Positions 38,191 to 49,831 of a stretch of 64,000 bases of DNA are shown in pieces; the first letter of the stretch is position 1; each line of letters opens with the position of its first letter. Position numbers and translations under genes: made by a program. Location of the stretch: contig JAVLUZ010000165.1 in NCBI GenBank assembly GCA_036768485.1, positions 1,426,001 to 1,490,000 on the forward strand, written 5' to 3'. The stretch comes from Mermis nigrescens. Its lineage: Eukaryota > Nematoda > Enoplea > Mermithida > Mermithidae. Below the pieces are notes generated by a model. It searched no databases. It saw only the letters and a list, made by a program, of their open reading frames with translations, and was not told where the DNA came from.

Positions 38191-39339
38191 GTAAGCAAGG
38201 ACACCAGCAAGAGAGCAGAATTAAAACCTCTTTTAATGAAACGAAAAATAAGTTAGTTTGGGATAAAATTGTGAAGCTCAAAAAGGCCAGTAAACTCAAA
38301 TTTTAGCCGAAAAATTGCCGATAGAAATAAAAAATTTGCAAATTTCAGAGAAGTCATTAGGTCCATAGGTGTTGAGCACATATGTCGAAGTGAGGGTAAG
38401 ATGTTTAGTGGTTGAGGGTTTAAGACACCTAGAATAAAAAAGATCCCCTAAGAATCCAAAAATCTCCAGAATTAGAATTTTTATAATTTTTTTCTCAGTT
38501 TTTCTGATGCCGATAGACCTAATTCAATGATAAACGTCAAAAAATGGTATTTTTTTGCCCCTTTAACGTTTGTAAATTTCAGACACCAGGCTTTTGTCGC
38601 CACTTATGTTCGCCCCACCAAACTCATACCTATTTTGAGTTTCGTCTCCGCTTGTGTTCGCTGCCCTAAGCCCAACCTGATGCTTAATTAGAAATTTGAT
38701 ATAAGTGCAGTAAAACGATATGATTCTTTAAAGTTTTCAAGTTTTAATAATTGAAGTTTACACCTGAATTAGGCTTGACTTCATTTGTTCAAAATGCAAG
38801 GTCAGGGCTGAGCCTAGCTTAAGCCAGTTCTAAGTTTCAGGTCAGCTTTAAATCTGCCCCCAATGTTAAAACGTACTTCCGATTAATAAATTAAATGCAT
38901 CCTTGTAGCTTATGCCAGTGAACATTACATAAAACCGGATTTAGCTATTTTGGACATTTAGTCTTTGGCATTATTGCTGATGGGTTTTAGTAACATATGC
39001 TAACAGCTCATTGTCTTTGAAGCGATTAGAGTTCGGAATCGACGGTCTTGTAGCCCAGAAATGCATTCGTTGCGCCAAAATTTGGATTTTTTCCAAATCA
39101 AAAATTCAAAATTTTTTTAAAACATCAAAAGATGAATTTGTTATTCTGGGACCCTAAGCAGACATGCACGGGGAAGGAAGAGTTTAGAGGGCATACATGT
39201 AGCAGCGAGAATGGAAGACCTTTTACACAAAGTTGGTCGTCCCCTCATTCCTCCTCCCCAAAGTCAGAAAAATTTCTGACCACCCCCGAGTTTTGGCGAA
39301 TACTTGCTTAATAAGCTTGAAATTTTTAAAAGTTTCACT
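38191..39339. other. No gene seen
   Basis: Ordinary AT-rich sequence with a few R3/R1-like scraps around 38400-38560. Confidence 0.45.
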
Positions 39340-41047
39340 AGCAAAGAAAAATGCTTTGATGGAACAAAAAAGACGAATAAACTTGGAATTGTGGATTATT
39401 AAGGGTGTAAAGGAGGGAACTAGCAAAAAGCTACTTATGTATATGCCTAAAGTCGCAAAATCTGTTAAATATCAGACTTTCTCCAAGCAATGCTAAACAA
39501 TCGAAGTATATTCTGCGGTCTGTAGATTAAAATAAACTATTGAACAAAAAACGATTGAAAAGGCAGCAACTTAGCTATGCAGTAGCTATAGGAAATCAGA
39601 TAAAGTAAACTAGGATAGGCCTAGCAAGCCAATTGAATGAAATTGCAGACATGGATGCATTCAAGACAATCAAAGAAATTGTTGCTTAAAAGCAGTAAAA
39701 ATGCGTAAGCTTACGTGAAACAGACTACACGAAGTTACGCTTGCATGTCCCCAATGATTAGGTGCACTAATCAATTGACGCCAGGTTTGCTTGCTATAAT
39801 GCTCATGATAACAAAATAGAACACCTTTAAATACAATACCAATTAGTTTTCTACCAATCACGTTACAAAGCAAAATAGTTTTGCAACTTGCTAGCAATTT
39901 ACAAAAAGCAAATATTTCAGATTATGCTTATACACTCTTACGTATGTGAAGCACTGAAAAAATTTTCCAGAGAAGGTTTCTTTTTCAGAGGCCGCAGGAT
40001 ACACTTCGATTTTTTGCGTTGCTTAGAGAGGTCTGATTTTTAGCAGACTTTAGGCATTTACATAGGTAGCTTTTCCCTAGTTACCTCATCATCCTTTATA
40101 ATGCAATATCCCAAGTAAATTCGTCTTTTTTATTTATTGGAGCATTTTCCCTCTGCTAGTACACTACTTTTAATTAGCATGATTGGAGTTAATCAGTCAG
40201 TACACACATACATTGACATGCTACAATAATGACAGTAGTCCAAGAAAGCGGAAAGCAATATTGATCTGAATATCGGTATTATTCTTCTAACTTTAAGCAA
40301 TTATTGGGTGTAAAGAATACTTCGCTCAGATTTGTAATTTCGAAGTGACATGGAACATTTTGAAAAAGAATTGAGCTTCTGCAACGCTCTGAAAGTAAAT
40401 TCAATTTTCAATGTAAACTTGAAATAACTACTGGGTTTAAAGAAAACATACAGTCAGATTCGTAATCCTGACGTTACGGAACATATTCTGAAAAAATTCA
40501 CGTTTTGCAACGCTCTAGAAGTAAAATAAATCCGTAGTGTAAACTAGGCATATGCAATAAATTAATAGTGCAAATTTTACGAAACTACTGGGTGTAGAGA
40601 AAACTAATAGTCAGATTCATAATTCTGACGTTACACAGAACATCATGAAAAAATTAAGATTTCGCAAGGCTCTAGAACTATAGATAATTTGCAGTGTAAA
40701 CTTTACACAACTACATAGTGTAAAGAAGATTTCAGTCGGATTCATATTTCTGATATTACTCTGATATTACGATCAACATTCATGAAAAAATTTAGTCTCC
40801 ACATTGGCCTGATGATAAAAAAATATTAGATGTAAACTATTTTACACAACTGTCGAGTGTAATCAAATAAGACTAATGAGCGCATCACGTTCGATCCTGG
40901 TACATATTTAGAGAAATTGGCAGAAAAAAACAACTCAGAAACACTTCAATACACCCAATTTTTGACTTTACACCTCTCAATGAAGTACAATTTTGATGGA
41001 AATGAACGCAAATTACTGTGGCGTGTACTTGTTAGAAAGTACTTTAT
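39340..41047 (-). mobile_element. R6 element, copy C (centre and one arm)
   Basis: 39350-39530 has the inner-arm blocks 'gatggaacaaaa' and 'gaagtatattctgcgg'. They return in reverse at 39990-40140. Reverse-oriented ~120-bp tandem units follow at 40260-40890. The arm is broken at 41047 by the left end of copy B. No transposase frame seen. Confidence 0.6.
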
Positions 41048-41566
41048 CATAGGTAGCGCAGCGCGTACCAACAGTTATAGTTGGTTACCCCAACATGTGT
41101 CTACGCCCATACAGCATAACCAGACACTCTGTATTGTGCGGTGTTTTTTTAAAGATAGATAACAAAAAATTTGGATACCGGTGTTTTTTTATTTTTTAAA
41201 TCAATACTCAGTGTGCAAAGAGCGTGCAAAGTTTTACTGTAGCGTTATAACATAGTTTTTTTAAATTTTGGCGTGCTAACGGCTTTTCTAGCTCAGTTTT
41301 GCATTCTGCTTAGTCTGTTTTTTAAATGTAGACAATTGATGAAGCTAGATGGCACTTTTTAATTTTTTTTTTAAATTGACTCATTTCTAGAGTGGCAGTG
41401 GAATTAGTGTAAAGAATCTGAGAGTGAAAAGACACATTTCGGCCTGTTCAACGACTCCGGTTATTAATCCCAAAAAATTTGTTTCAGCAGAAATGTACTA
41501 TGAGACTCAAGGGCTACTTCCGGCTTACCAGCAAAGTGTTTTACATTCAATACAGAGTTAGATCCC

Positions 41567-41832
41567 TTAGGTGAGCAGCAGTGAAATTCTAGAGATGATT
41601 GCAATATTTTTCAATGGTCAAGAAATGGTCTTAAAAATAATGTTATGGCGAAAGATATCATTTTTCAACGTTTCTAATCAAGCACTATCTATTGGCATCA
41701 AAAACATTGCGAAAAACAAAAAAAAATTTAAAAGTCGAATTCTGGGGGTATTTAGATTCGGAGGGGGTATTCGGCTTCTGAGGGTGCCCACTCCCTCCAA
41801 GCTCTCCACCCCCGACTCCCACGTGTGGTTTG
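41567..41832 (+). repeat. R1 copy inserted in R6 copy B
   Basis: R6 copies A (8725) and D (52270) read gttagatctaagg and gttggatctaggg without interruption. Copy B has the R1 between gttagatcc and ttgatctagcgg, so empty sites exist in the same window and R1 is mobile or was mobile. The R1 ends are imperfect inverted repeats of the form CCATAGGTGGGC / CCATACCTGGGC, and it has no coding capacity: a MITE. Confidence 0.8.
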
Positions 41833-42384
41833 ATCTAGCGGTTTAAACTTTACATCTTAGTGGACGGATTAAAAAGCAGGCTTTGTCTGAAATTACTCCG
41901 TCAAGTGGCTTGGTTATAATCAGGACAAATTGAATAGAATATAATTAATATACCTTAATTCCAAGGGCTACATGTCGCAGTAATTTGCGTTTGAATAATC
42001 TCAATATTTAGTTACTTATGTAATGTAAAGTTCAAAATCAGGAGTGTAACACTGGGCGAAAAAACATGTTTTTTACCATTTTTTATTAGCAAATTACTCA
42101 AATATTTAGCAAAACAGAAGTTTTCCTACACACTGACGTACTACAATTTAAAGGCTACAAACTGGCCTAAACCGAATTTCTCAGCACTGAATGGTTAACA
42201 ATGGTGCATGGTCGGAAATTCCCTTTTTTCCCTCTTTTTGTTCGCCACTTTTTCCATTTGGAAGACGGAATACGTCGAATAGAATAAAACTAAAGTACCT
42301 TTTAAGGGGTATAAGTCAAAAATCGGAGTGTTAAACGTGTTTCTGTCTTGTTTGTTTCTGTCAACTTCTCCGGTTATGAGTCTG

Positions 42385-42605
42385 GACTACACGTAGGCTT
42401 GGGGGTTTTGACCCTCCCAGAATTCAATTTTTAGAATTTTTTGTTTTTTTTGCAATATTTTTGATGCCACTATATATTGCTCGATGAGAAACGTTAAAAA
42501 ATGGCGTTTTTCGACATACCACAATTTTAAGACCATTTTTGACCTTTTAAAAAATTGTATCCTCCGCCAGAATTTGGATGTTGCCCATTTATTGTCTGGA
42601 CATGA
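42385..42605 (-). repeat. Second R1 copy in R6 copy B, reverse
   Basis: Flanked on both sides by gtctggac (at 42380-42389 and 42595-42602), which could be a target duplication or part of the element ends. Contains 'gatgccactatatattgctc' and ends 'ggatgttgcccatttat'. Confidence 0.75.
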
Positions 42606-42609
42606 TGAC

Positions 42610-43260
42610 AAGGCTAGAAATATCGATCAATCGGGCGCGTTTCTTTACACTTAACAGTGGTGTAAAGCTGTTTACATCTAACATTTATTTGAATTTGGGC
42701 CATTGTTGAGAGATAATTTTTCATAAATGTTTGAAGTAATATCAGAAATACGAAACCGACTAAAATTTTTCTTTACACTCAGTAGTTGTGTGAAGTTTAC
42801 ACTAAAATTAACGTTAGTTCTAGAGCATTGCGACAGCTCAATTTTTTCAAACGTGTTCTATGTAAAGTCAAAATTACGAATCGGACTGTTAGTTTTCTCT
42901 ACATCCAGTACTTGTGTAAAATTTACATTATTTATTTATTGTTAATGGTAAAGTTTACACTATAAATTGATTGACTTTCAAAGCGTTGGAAAACGTGAAT
43001 TTTTTCATATTCGTAGGGTCAAGGATTACGAATCTGCCTTTATATTTTCTTAACACCCAGTAGTCAAGTAAAGTTTGCACTGAAAATTAACTTTGGTTTC
43101 AAAGCGTTGCAAAAGCTTATTTTTTCAAAATGTCACATGCAATGTCAGGATTACGAATCCTGATGTAATTGTTCTTTACACCCAGTAGTTGCTTAATGTT
43201 TACGCTGAAAATACCCAGTAGTTGCTTAATGTCTGCGCTGAAAATATTTGATCTCTTGAA
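42610..43260 (+). repeat. Tandem ~120-bp units in R6 copy B
   Basis: Same unit as at 9640-10300 ('cagtagttgtgtgaagttta', 'gagcattgcgacagctc', 'attacgaatcggactgtta'). The last unit has an internal duplication of 'cccagtagttgcttaatgt' at 43180-43250. Confidence 0.75.
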
Positions 43261-45229
43261 ATAAGGTAAGGTCGTTTGGCTTTAAAAAAGATAATGCTGA
43301 TGTTCAGAACAATATTGTTTTCCGCGTTATTAGACTGTTGTCATTATTGTGGCATGTTATCGTATTTATTTAATAACGGATTTACTCAATTCATGTTGAT
43401 TAAAAGTTAGGTACTAGCATAGAAAAATGCTCCGATGGAACAAAATGGACGATTATGCTTGAAATAACGCATTATTAGGGCATAAAAGGAGGGGACAAGG
43501 GAAAAGTTAATTTACCCACGTATGCCTGTGAAAGTTTTAAGAATCTGCTAAAAAGTAGACCTACGCTAAAAAACGCAAAAAATCAAGTATATTCTGCCGC
43601 TTCTGAATGAAAAAGTGTTATCACAAAACATTGTTCACTGGCTCCGGAGAAGAGATTATGAGAAGCTTTAATGTGTTTTAATAACCAATGTAGTTTCTTA
43701 TCAATGTTAAACTTCCCCTTCGTCAATGGCTTCATAAATGAATTATGACAGGCACACCATCTTGTTAATTGCTGTCCCATAGCAGTGCGTGCACTATGAG
43801 CGTAATAATCCACGCTAGATCGTTTTTTGATTAGTGATCGCTTCTTTGTTAGGAATAAGCTATTAATAATATTTATTTTTACGTCGGAGATCACTTTCGC
43901 CAACTTCAACGAGAACCGGCGAAAATTCGCCGGTTTAGATCAATCGGGGAAAAATTTAGCGTTGTTTTCTGCAATAAAAACGTGGAGCTCGCTGGTTTTT
44001 GCTGAAATTTACCTATACTTCGTACAGGGCTTCACCAGTTTTAGTTCCTCTTACAGGCCGCAGAACATACTTCGATTTTTTTGCGTTTCTTAGCGGAAGT
44101 CAAACTTTTAGCAGATTCTATTAACTTTTACAGGCAAATATAGGTAACTTTTCACTAGTCCCCTCCTTTAATGCCCTTAATGACGCGTATTCCTCGTTCT
44201 CTTTGCACCACTGGACCATTTTTCTATGCTAGTTTTTATTCCTGTTCGGCTTGTCCCGACTTCTCAACGGAGAAAACGGCTAACACAAAAAGTGACTACA
44301 ACATATTTTCCATCTTCCACCACATTGTAAACTTTGAAAATCTTAACCTAACTCCTATTGAGTATAAAGAAATTCGGTTTAGGCCAGTTTGTAGCCTTTA
44401 ATTGTAGTACGTTTGTACATGCAAAACCTCTGTTCCGCAAAATATTTGAGATATTTACCGATCAAATAAGGGCGAACAACATATTTTTTCGCCCATTTTA
44501 CACCCCCTAATTTTTATCTTTACACACCCATATATACCTCAATATTGAGATTTTTAAATGCGCTTTGCAGCGACATTTTAGCCACTAGATCGAAGTTTAT
44601 TTTTAATCTTCTTAATTTGTCCCGACAGATAAGCGGAAAAGTAAGCAGAGAAATCCTAGACAAAGTCCGATTTTTACACCATCTACTAGAGTGTAAAGTA
44701 TGAAGCCATAGGTCTACCTCTGTATTAAGTGTAAAAAACGTTTGCTGGTAAGCCGAAAGTAGCCTTTGAATCTTAGTACATTTCTGTTAGAATAAACTTT
44801 CTATGACTCATGATCGGAGTTGTTGGCAGACAAAAAACAGGCCTAAATCTTTTTAAACCTCAGATTCTTTGCACTCTTTACACTGCCACTCTTAACATAA
44901 GTCATTTTTCAAAAACATATCATATCGACCCTACTCGTTTGTCTAGAATTTAAAAACGACCAAGCTAGACAGAATGCAAAACTGAGTTAGAAAAGTCGTG
45001 TGACCGACCAAACGTTCAAAAATAACTATATGGCATAACATTACAGTACAACTTTACACGCTTCTTACATACTGGGTATGGCTTTAAATAAAGACACGGG
45101 CAGCGACTTTCTTTTGTGTATCTTTTAAAAATCCGCACAGTACAAAAGTGTTTCGTTATAGCTGTATGGGGCCTCCTATGTTGGGGGTATCCAAGGATAT
45201 TATAGGTACGTGCTGACGCACGGTACCGT

Positions 45230-45490
45230 CTCAACACTCCCACTGTCTCAACATTCCCACTGTCTCAACATTCCCACTGTCTCAACACTCCCACTCAAAT
45301 TCTCAAAACTCCCACTGTCTCAACATTCCCACTGTCTCAACATTCCCACTGTCTCGACACTCCCACTCGAATTCTCAACACTCCCACTGTCTCAACATTC
45401 CCACAGTCTCAACATTCCCACTGTCTCAACACTCCCACTCGAATTCTCATCACTCCCACTGTCTCAATATTCCCACTGTCGCAATGCTAA
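45230..45490 (+). repeat. Foldback left-arm minisatellite
   Basis: Units of ~16 bp, 'cccactgtctcaacattc', grouped into higher-order blocks separated by cccactcgaattctca. The inverse array is at 46660-46890. The long open frames on both strands here are repeat translations. Confidence 0.92.
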
Positions 45491-46004
45491 ACGGGACCAT
45501 ATATGAGCATGAAGCGTCTGGGTGGGGTCTAGAGACCCCTCTCGCCCAAGAATCTAGCGAACTTCCTAGAATTGTTATCATTGAGTACTTTTTGGGACTT
45601 GATCCAGTCTGAGCCCCATAATTTTTACGCTGCCTATGCATGAACGGTAAATTTCACTTAAGGGCGATACGATTTACAACCTTGCACATATTCCAGTTCA
45701 GATTTAGGATTTTTGAATATCACTTCAATCGGCGATAAGATCTACGACCTTGCACATATTCTACTTCAACGGATTTAGGATTTTACTGACTCGGATGCCA
45801 CATGCCACTGTTTCGCAATTTCAATGGCGAAGCTATGGTAATTAGTTAGCAAGATTTATTGTCATCAAAAAATACATTAAGATGCAGGTATCGCGAAATG
45901 CGTGTCATTTTTATCAACTTGTGTGATGATAACAACGCTATATCCATTAGCAATTTAACCAATAAGATAAATGCTCCTTATGTAATGTTATCTAATATTA
46001 AAGG

Positions 46005-46193
46005 TCAGGACCCGCCAACTTCAGGCAGGAGCTCCAGCCCGTCCACGGGATCCTCGTTATGTCGCTGTGGACAATGGAATAGTGCGTGCCAAAGAAAATT
46101 TTGCACGCGAAATCATCGGGGTCCAGCCTGAACAGCTGATTGAAAATGCACTCGGTCATTTGAATCACTTAATATATCTTCTTGGTTAAATCG
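46005..46193 (+). pseudogene. Coding-looking fragment in the foldback loop
   Basis: The loop is clearly richer in GC than the arms. One frame is open for about 60 codons to TAA at 46191-46193, with RDPRYVAVDNGIVRAKENF then AREIIGVQPEQLIENALGHL. It could start at an acceptor-like 'attaaag|GTCAGG'. I do not recognise the protein. The likeliest reading is a piece of a host or transposon gene captured between the arms. No start codon or partner exon is visible. Confidence 0.4.
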
Positions 46194-46659
46194 TTAATGG
46201 ATATAGCGTTGTTATCATCACGCATGTTGATAAAAATGAAACGCATTTCGCGATACCTGCATCTTAATGTATTTTTTGATGACATTAAATCTTGCTAACT
46301 AATTACCATAGCTTCGCCATTGAAATTGCGAAACAGTGGCATGTGGCGTCCAATGTCAGTAAAATCCTAAAGCCTTTGAAGTAGAATTTGTGCAAGGTCA
46401 TAGATCTGATCACCATTTAGTGATATTTAAAATCCTAAATCTAGACTGGAATATGTGCAAGGTTGTCAATCTTATAGCCTTTAAGTGAAATTTACCGTTC
46501 ATGCATGTGCAGCGTAAAAATTATGGGGCTCCAGACCGGATCAAGTCCCAAAAGGTATAAATGATAATAATTCTAGGAAGTTCGCCAGATTCTTGGGCGA
46601 GACGGAGTCTCTAGACCCCCACCCAGTGCTTCATGCTCATATATTGTCCCGTTTAGCAT

Positions 46660-46890
46660 TACGACAGTGGGGATATTGAGACAGTGAGGTGTTGAAATTC
46701 GAGTGGAGTGTTGAGACAGTGGGATTGTTGAGACAGTGGGAATGTTGAGACAGTGGGACTGTTGAGAATTCGAGTGGGAGTGTTGAGACAGTGGGAATGT
46801 TGACAGCGGGAATGTTGAGATGGTGGGAGTGTTGAGAATTTGAGTGGGAGTGTTGAGACAGTGGGAATGTTGAGACGGTGGGAGTGTTGA
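46660..46890 (-). repeat. Foldback right-arm minisatellite
   Basis: Inverse of the 45230-45490 array, with units such as gtgggaatgttgagacagt and blocks joined by gagaattcgagtgggagtg. Confidence 0.92.
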
Positions 46891-46915
46891 GCACAATCCT
46901 GACGCACTACCTATG

Positions 46916-48552
46916 ATATTTTGCGTTGCTTAGAGAGAGTCTGATATTTAATGGATTTTGCGACTTCAGACATATGCATAGGTAGCTTTTTATTAGTCCT
47001 CTCCTTTTACATCTTTAATAATCCACAATTCCAAGTATATTCGTCTTTTTTGTTCCATCGAAGCATTTTCTTTGCTAATACCCTATTTTCAATTAGCATG
47101 ATTTGAGTAAATCAGTCAGTAAACACATACAGTAACATGCTACAATAATGATTGCAGTGTACGCTTTGCACAACTACAGAGTGTAAAGGAGATTTTATTC
47201 GGATTCCTAATTCTGAAATTACTCTGATACTACGATCAACATTTATGGAAAAATTATGCCTCTACAATGGTCTAAAGACGAATAACTATCAGATGTAAAC
47301 CACCTTACGTCACTGTTGAATATAAATAAACCCGCCAAAATGGCGTTTAACGTTTGATTTCTGGTGCGTTTTTAGACTTGAAATCATGCTAAGACTCTTA
47401 AATGGAGAAGTTGGCAAAAACAAAACAAGACAGAAACACGTTGAACACCCAATTTTTGACTTTACACCTCACAGAAAAGTTAAATACTGATGTAAATAAA
47501 CGCAATTTGCTGTGACGCGACCCTTAAGAAGTGCTTTATCTTATTCTATGCGACCTATCTCGACTTGTAAACGGAAGAAGTGGCAAAACACAAAACGGAC
47601 AAAAACGTCTTTTCCACCATCCAGCACATTGTAAACTTTAGAAATCTGAACCTAGCTTCCAATTGAGTGTAAAGAAATTCGTTTTAAAGCAGTTTGTAGC
47701 TTTTAAATTGTAGTACGTTTGTATGTGGAAAACTTCTCTTCCGCAAAATATTTGAGCTATTTAATGAATAAGGAAAAAACGTATTTTTTCGTCCATTTTA
47801 CATCCCTGATTTCGAACTTTACACCCCCGTTAATAACTCAATATTTCGGTTTTTAAACGCGATTTGCTGCAACATGTTGCCCTTAGACAGTGGTTTATTT
47901 CTTTTCTATTTAATCCATCCCGATTTATAAGTTGGCCGAAAAATCATAGACAAATCTGTTTTCTATACCGTCCACTAGAGTGTAAAGGTTGAACTCCTAG
48001 ATCTAAGTTCGTATTGAGCGTTAAAAGGTTTGCTGATAAGCAGAAAGCAGATCATAAGCCGTAGTATATTTTGGTCGGGAAAAATTTCTTGGAATTCATT
48101 ACCAAAGTTGTTGGCAGACATAAAGAAGGCGAAAACTCGACCAAAATGTGTTTTTTCACACCCAGATTTTCATAATGTTTACGCTCCCATTGGAGAACTA
48201 ATGCGAAATTAAAAAAAAAACAAAAAATGTATAGACAGAGAATTTTATATTCTACAATTTTATACTATTAGATTGTATAAGGCGTCCACAGAGAGTTGTG
48301 TACGTGCTGCAGAAAAAAATTGCCAAAATTCGCTGTATGTTATAACGTTACGCCAAAACTTTGCACGTCCTTTACACAGTCGGTATTGAGTGTATAGAAA
48401 AACAAAAAATGTAGAGCGAGTTTTTCTTAATATCACGTTTTAAGTAAAATAGCACCTCCTAGAAGTGGCCCGTATAGCTGTTAGGGGGGTATATGTTGAG
48501 GGTACCGGAGTATATATAGGTACGCCATGACGCGCTACCTATGATTTATACC
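46916..48552 (-). mobile_element. R6 element, copy E (one arm to its terminus)
   Basis: Begins within the inner arm ('attttgcgttgcttagagag', as at 40010), passes reversed ~120-bp units (47150-47310) and the outer region, and ends with 'ttgagggtaccggagtatat' and gacgcgctacctatgat. This is the clearest R6 right terminus and shows the site that the foldback element occupies in copy B. Confidence 0.6.
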
Positions 48553-49089
48553 GTAATTCTAGTGTTGATACCAGTATTTGGCGTAAATATTTTATATAAA
48601 TATTATTTTATATTTTCCATTTTATATTTTAAATATTTTAAAAATATTTTATGTTTATTTAATATTTTATATATATATTTTTTAAATATTTTATAAATAT
48701 TTTCCACGAGCATACTAGAAGTAAGCGGATTATTTGAACTGTTGCCTCGTATCATAGATACACAAGGTCAGTGTCGGCAGGGGCTGAAATCCCAGCAGTC
48801 CAGACCAGCAAATTTAGTGTTCCCGATTTTTTTCTATTTTAAATGACCATCTTGACTGCATTATATTGTTTTTATGAATAAAAAATATAGAAATTAATCC
48901 ATTAAGCAAGAACTTTCGATGCTTTAGACAATTTTCTCATAGTTAAAAAGTATATAAAATTTTCGACACTGCTTTTGTCCTCAAAAATGATACCGGAAAT
49001 GTTCCGTCAGCTCAGAATCGCCGGATAGTACCTTTCTGCCGAATCCTTCAAAGTGAGGATAATACCATCTGACCCCCCCAGTTGCACGT
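48553..49089. other. AT-rich, no gene
   Basis: 48575-48710 is a simple-sequence tract of tattttatat/aaatatttt type. The rest is unremarkable. Confidence 0.6.
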
Positions 49090-49560
49090 GTGCCTCGTAT
49101 AGACAGACGAATAGACACATTCTTTCGATTAACACGATGCTCAATGCTTTTTAACCAGCCGAAAAGTACTCAAGTTCGCATTACAGGCTCCTTCTTAACT
49201 TATTCATACCAAATTGTGTTGAACATTTTAGCTGCCCGTGCGAGCGCTGAGGTAGCCCAAATTGTTGGTACTGACAACATAAGTCACCCAGCAACGGCAT
49301 CACTGGAAGGCAACGAGACAGTCCAAATTTCTACATCCATCTCGATACCCATTATTTATCAGCCTAATACGTCTGAAGAGGCTGTAATTTTTCTCGAACC
49401 ACCGTCATTTCCGCTTTATGCCGTCACAAATATGCAATTTTCTCCCGAGGTCAGTAATTCCGCTACTATATTAATAAATCAAATCCTTTGTGTATCGCAA
49501 AATGACCAGGCAATCGGTAGAACCGCCTACAGAGCTTACAACCAGATACCACATGATGAT
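49090..49560 (+). CDS. Unassigned open reading frame, hypothetical
   Basis: Open from ATG 49090 for 233 codons, unusual in this AT-rich window. The last ~75 codons (from about 49570) lie in R3 and R2 sequence and are not credible. The upper part has ordinary protein composition (for example EVAQIVGTDNISHPATASLE and PPSFPLYAVTNMQFSPE), no signal peptide and no domain I recognise. It contains a possible acceptor (ttacag|GCTCC, 49186) and a donor-like CCCGAG|GTCAGT at 49448, so a true exon might be 49187-49448. Could be a gene piece, an old transposon protein, or chance. Confidence 0.3.
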
Positions 49561-49831
49561 GTGCCTGGGGCATACATGAGCGACAAAGAAATAGGGGGTC
49601 GGATTTGCGAAATAGCCAAAAATAGCACCAAAAATTTAATTCTGGGTAGGTCTAGAGATTTTGGGGGTCTTTCAGATTCTGGGGGGTCCAAACAAGACGT
49701 GCACGTGAGAGGGTTGGGTGGTCCTGATTCTTCCCAGAAATTTTGTGGGGAAAATGAGGCAAAATGGAGGCCGAAAACGGATGAAAATTAAAAATTTTCT
49801 CCTAAAGTGCTTCAAATTTACCGGAAACTGT

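Larger units (their letters stand above)
45213..46907. mobile_element. Foldback transposon with 9-bp target duplication
   Basis: A 1677-bp element (45222-46898) flanked on both sides by ctgacgcac (45213-45221 and 46899-46907). The arms are inverted repeats of roughly 740 bp, about 90% identical by eye. Each arm starts with a minisatellite (45230-45490 in one orientation, 46660-46890 in the other) and continues through matched unique sequence, for example 'tatagcgttgttatcatca' in both. The loop is about 45964-46185. Tandem-repeat arms and a 9-bp duplication are the classic layout of Drosophila FB elements. The empty site is visible in R6 copy E (ccatgacgcgctaccta near 48530). No transposase is encoded. 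Confidence 0.88.
41046..46917 (+). mobile_element. R6 element, copy B, with nested insertions
   Basis: Left end ATCATAGGTAGCGC at 41046. The right end, cactacctatgat, finishes at about 46917 once the foldback element (45222-46898) is counted as an insertion. The left arm carries an outer region (41060-42360), tandem ~120-bp units (42610-43260) and inner blocks (43430-43610). The centre is 43620-44050. The right arm repeats the inner blocks in reverse (44050-44175) and then the outer region, but lacks the tandem units. Two R1 copies sit in the left arm. The frame at 43827-44093 spans the centre but has no domain I know. Confidence 0.6.

Noticed and set aside
43827..44093. 88-codon frame in the centre of R6 copy B
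   Set aside because: Lies in the element's centre, no recognisable domain, and copy A lacks most of it.
45210..45506. Frames rich in LPLSQHSHC on both strands, and the idea of a CRISPR-like array
   Set aside because: Minisatellite of the foldback arm; units are head-to-tail with no unique spacers, and the window is eukaryotic.
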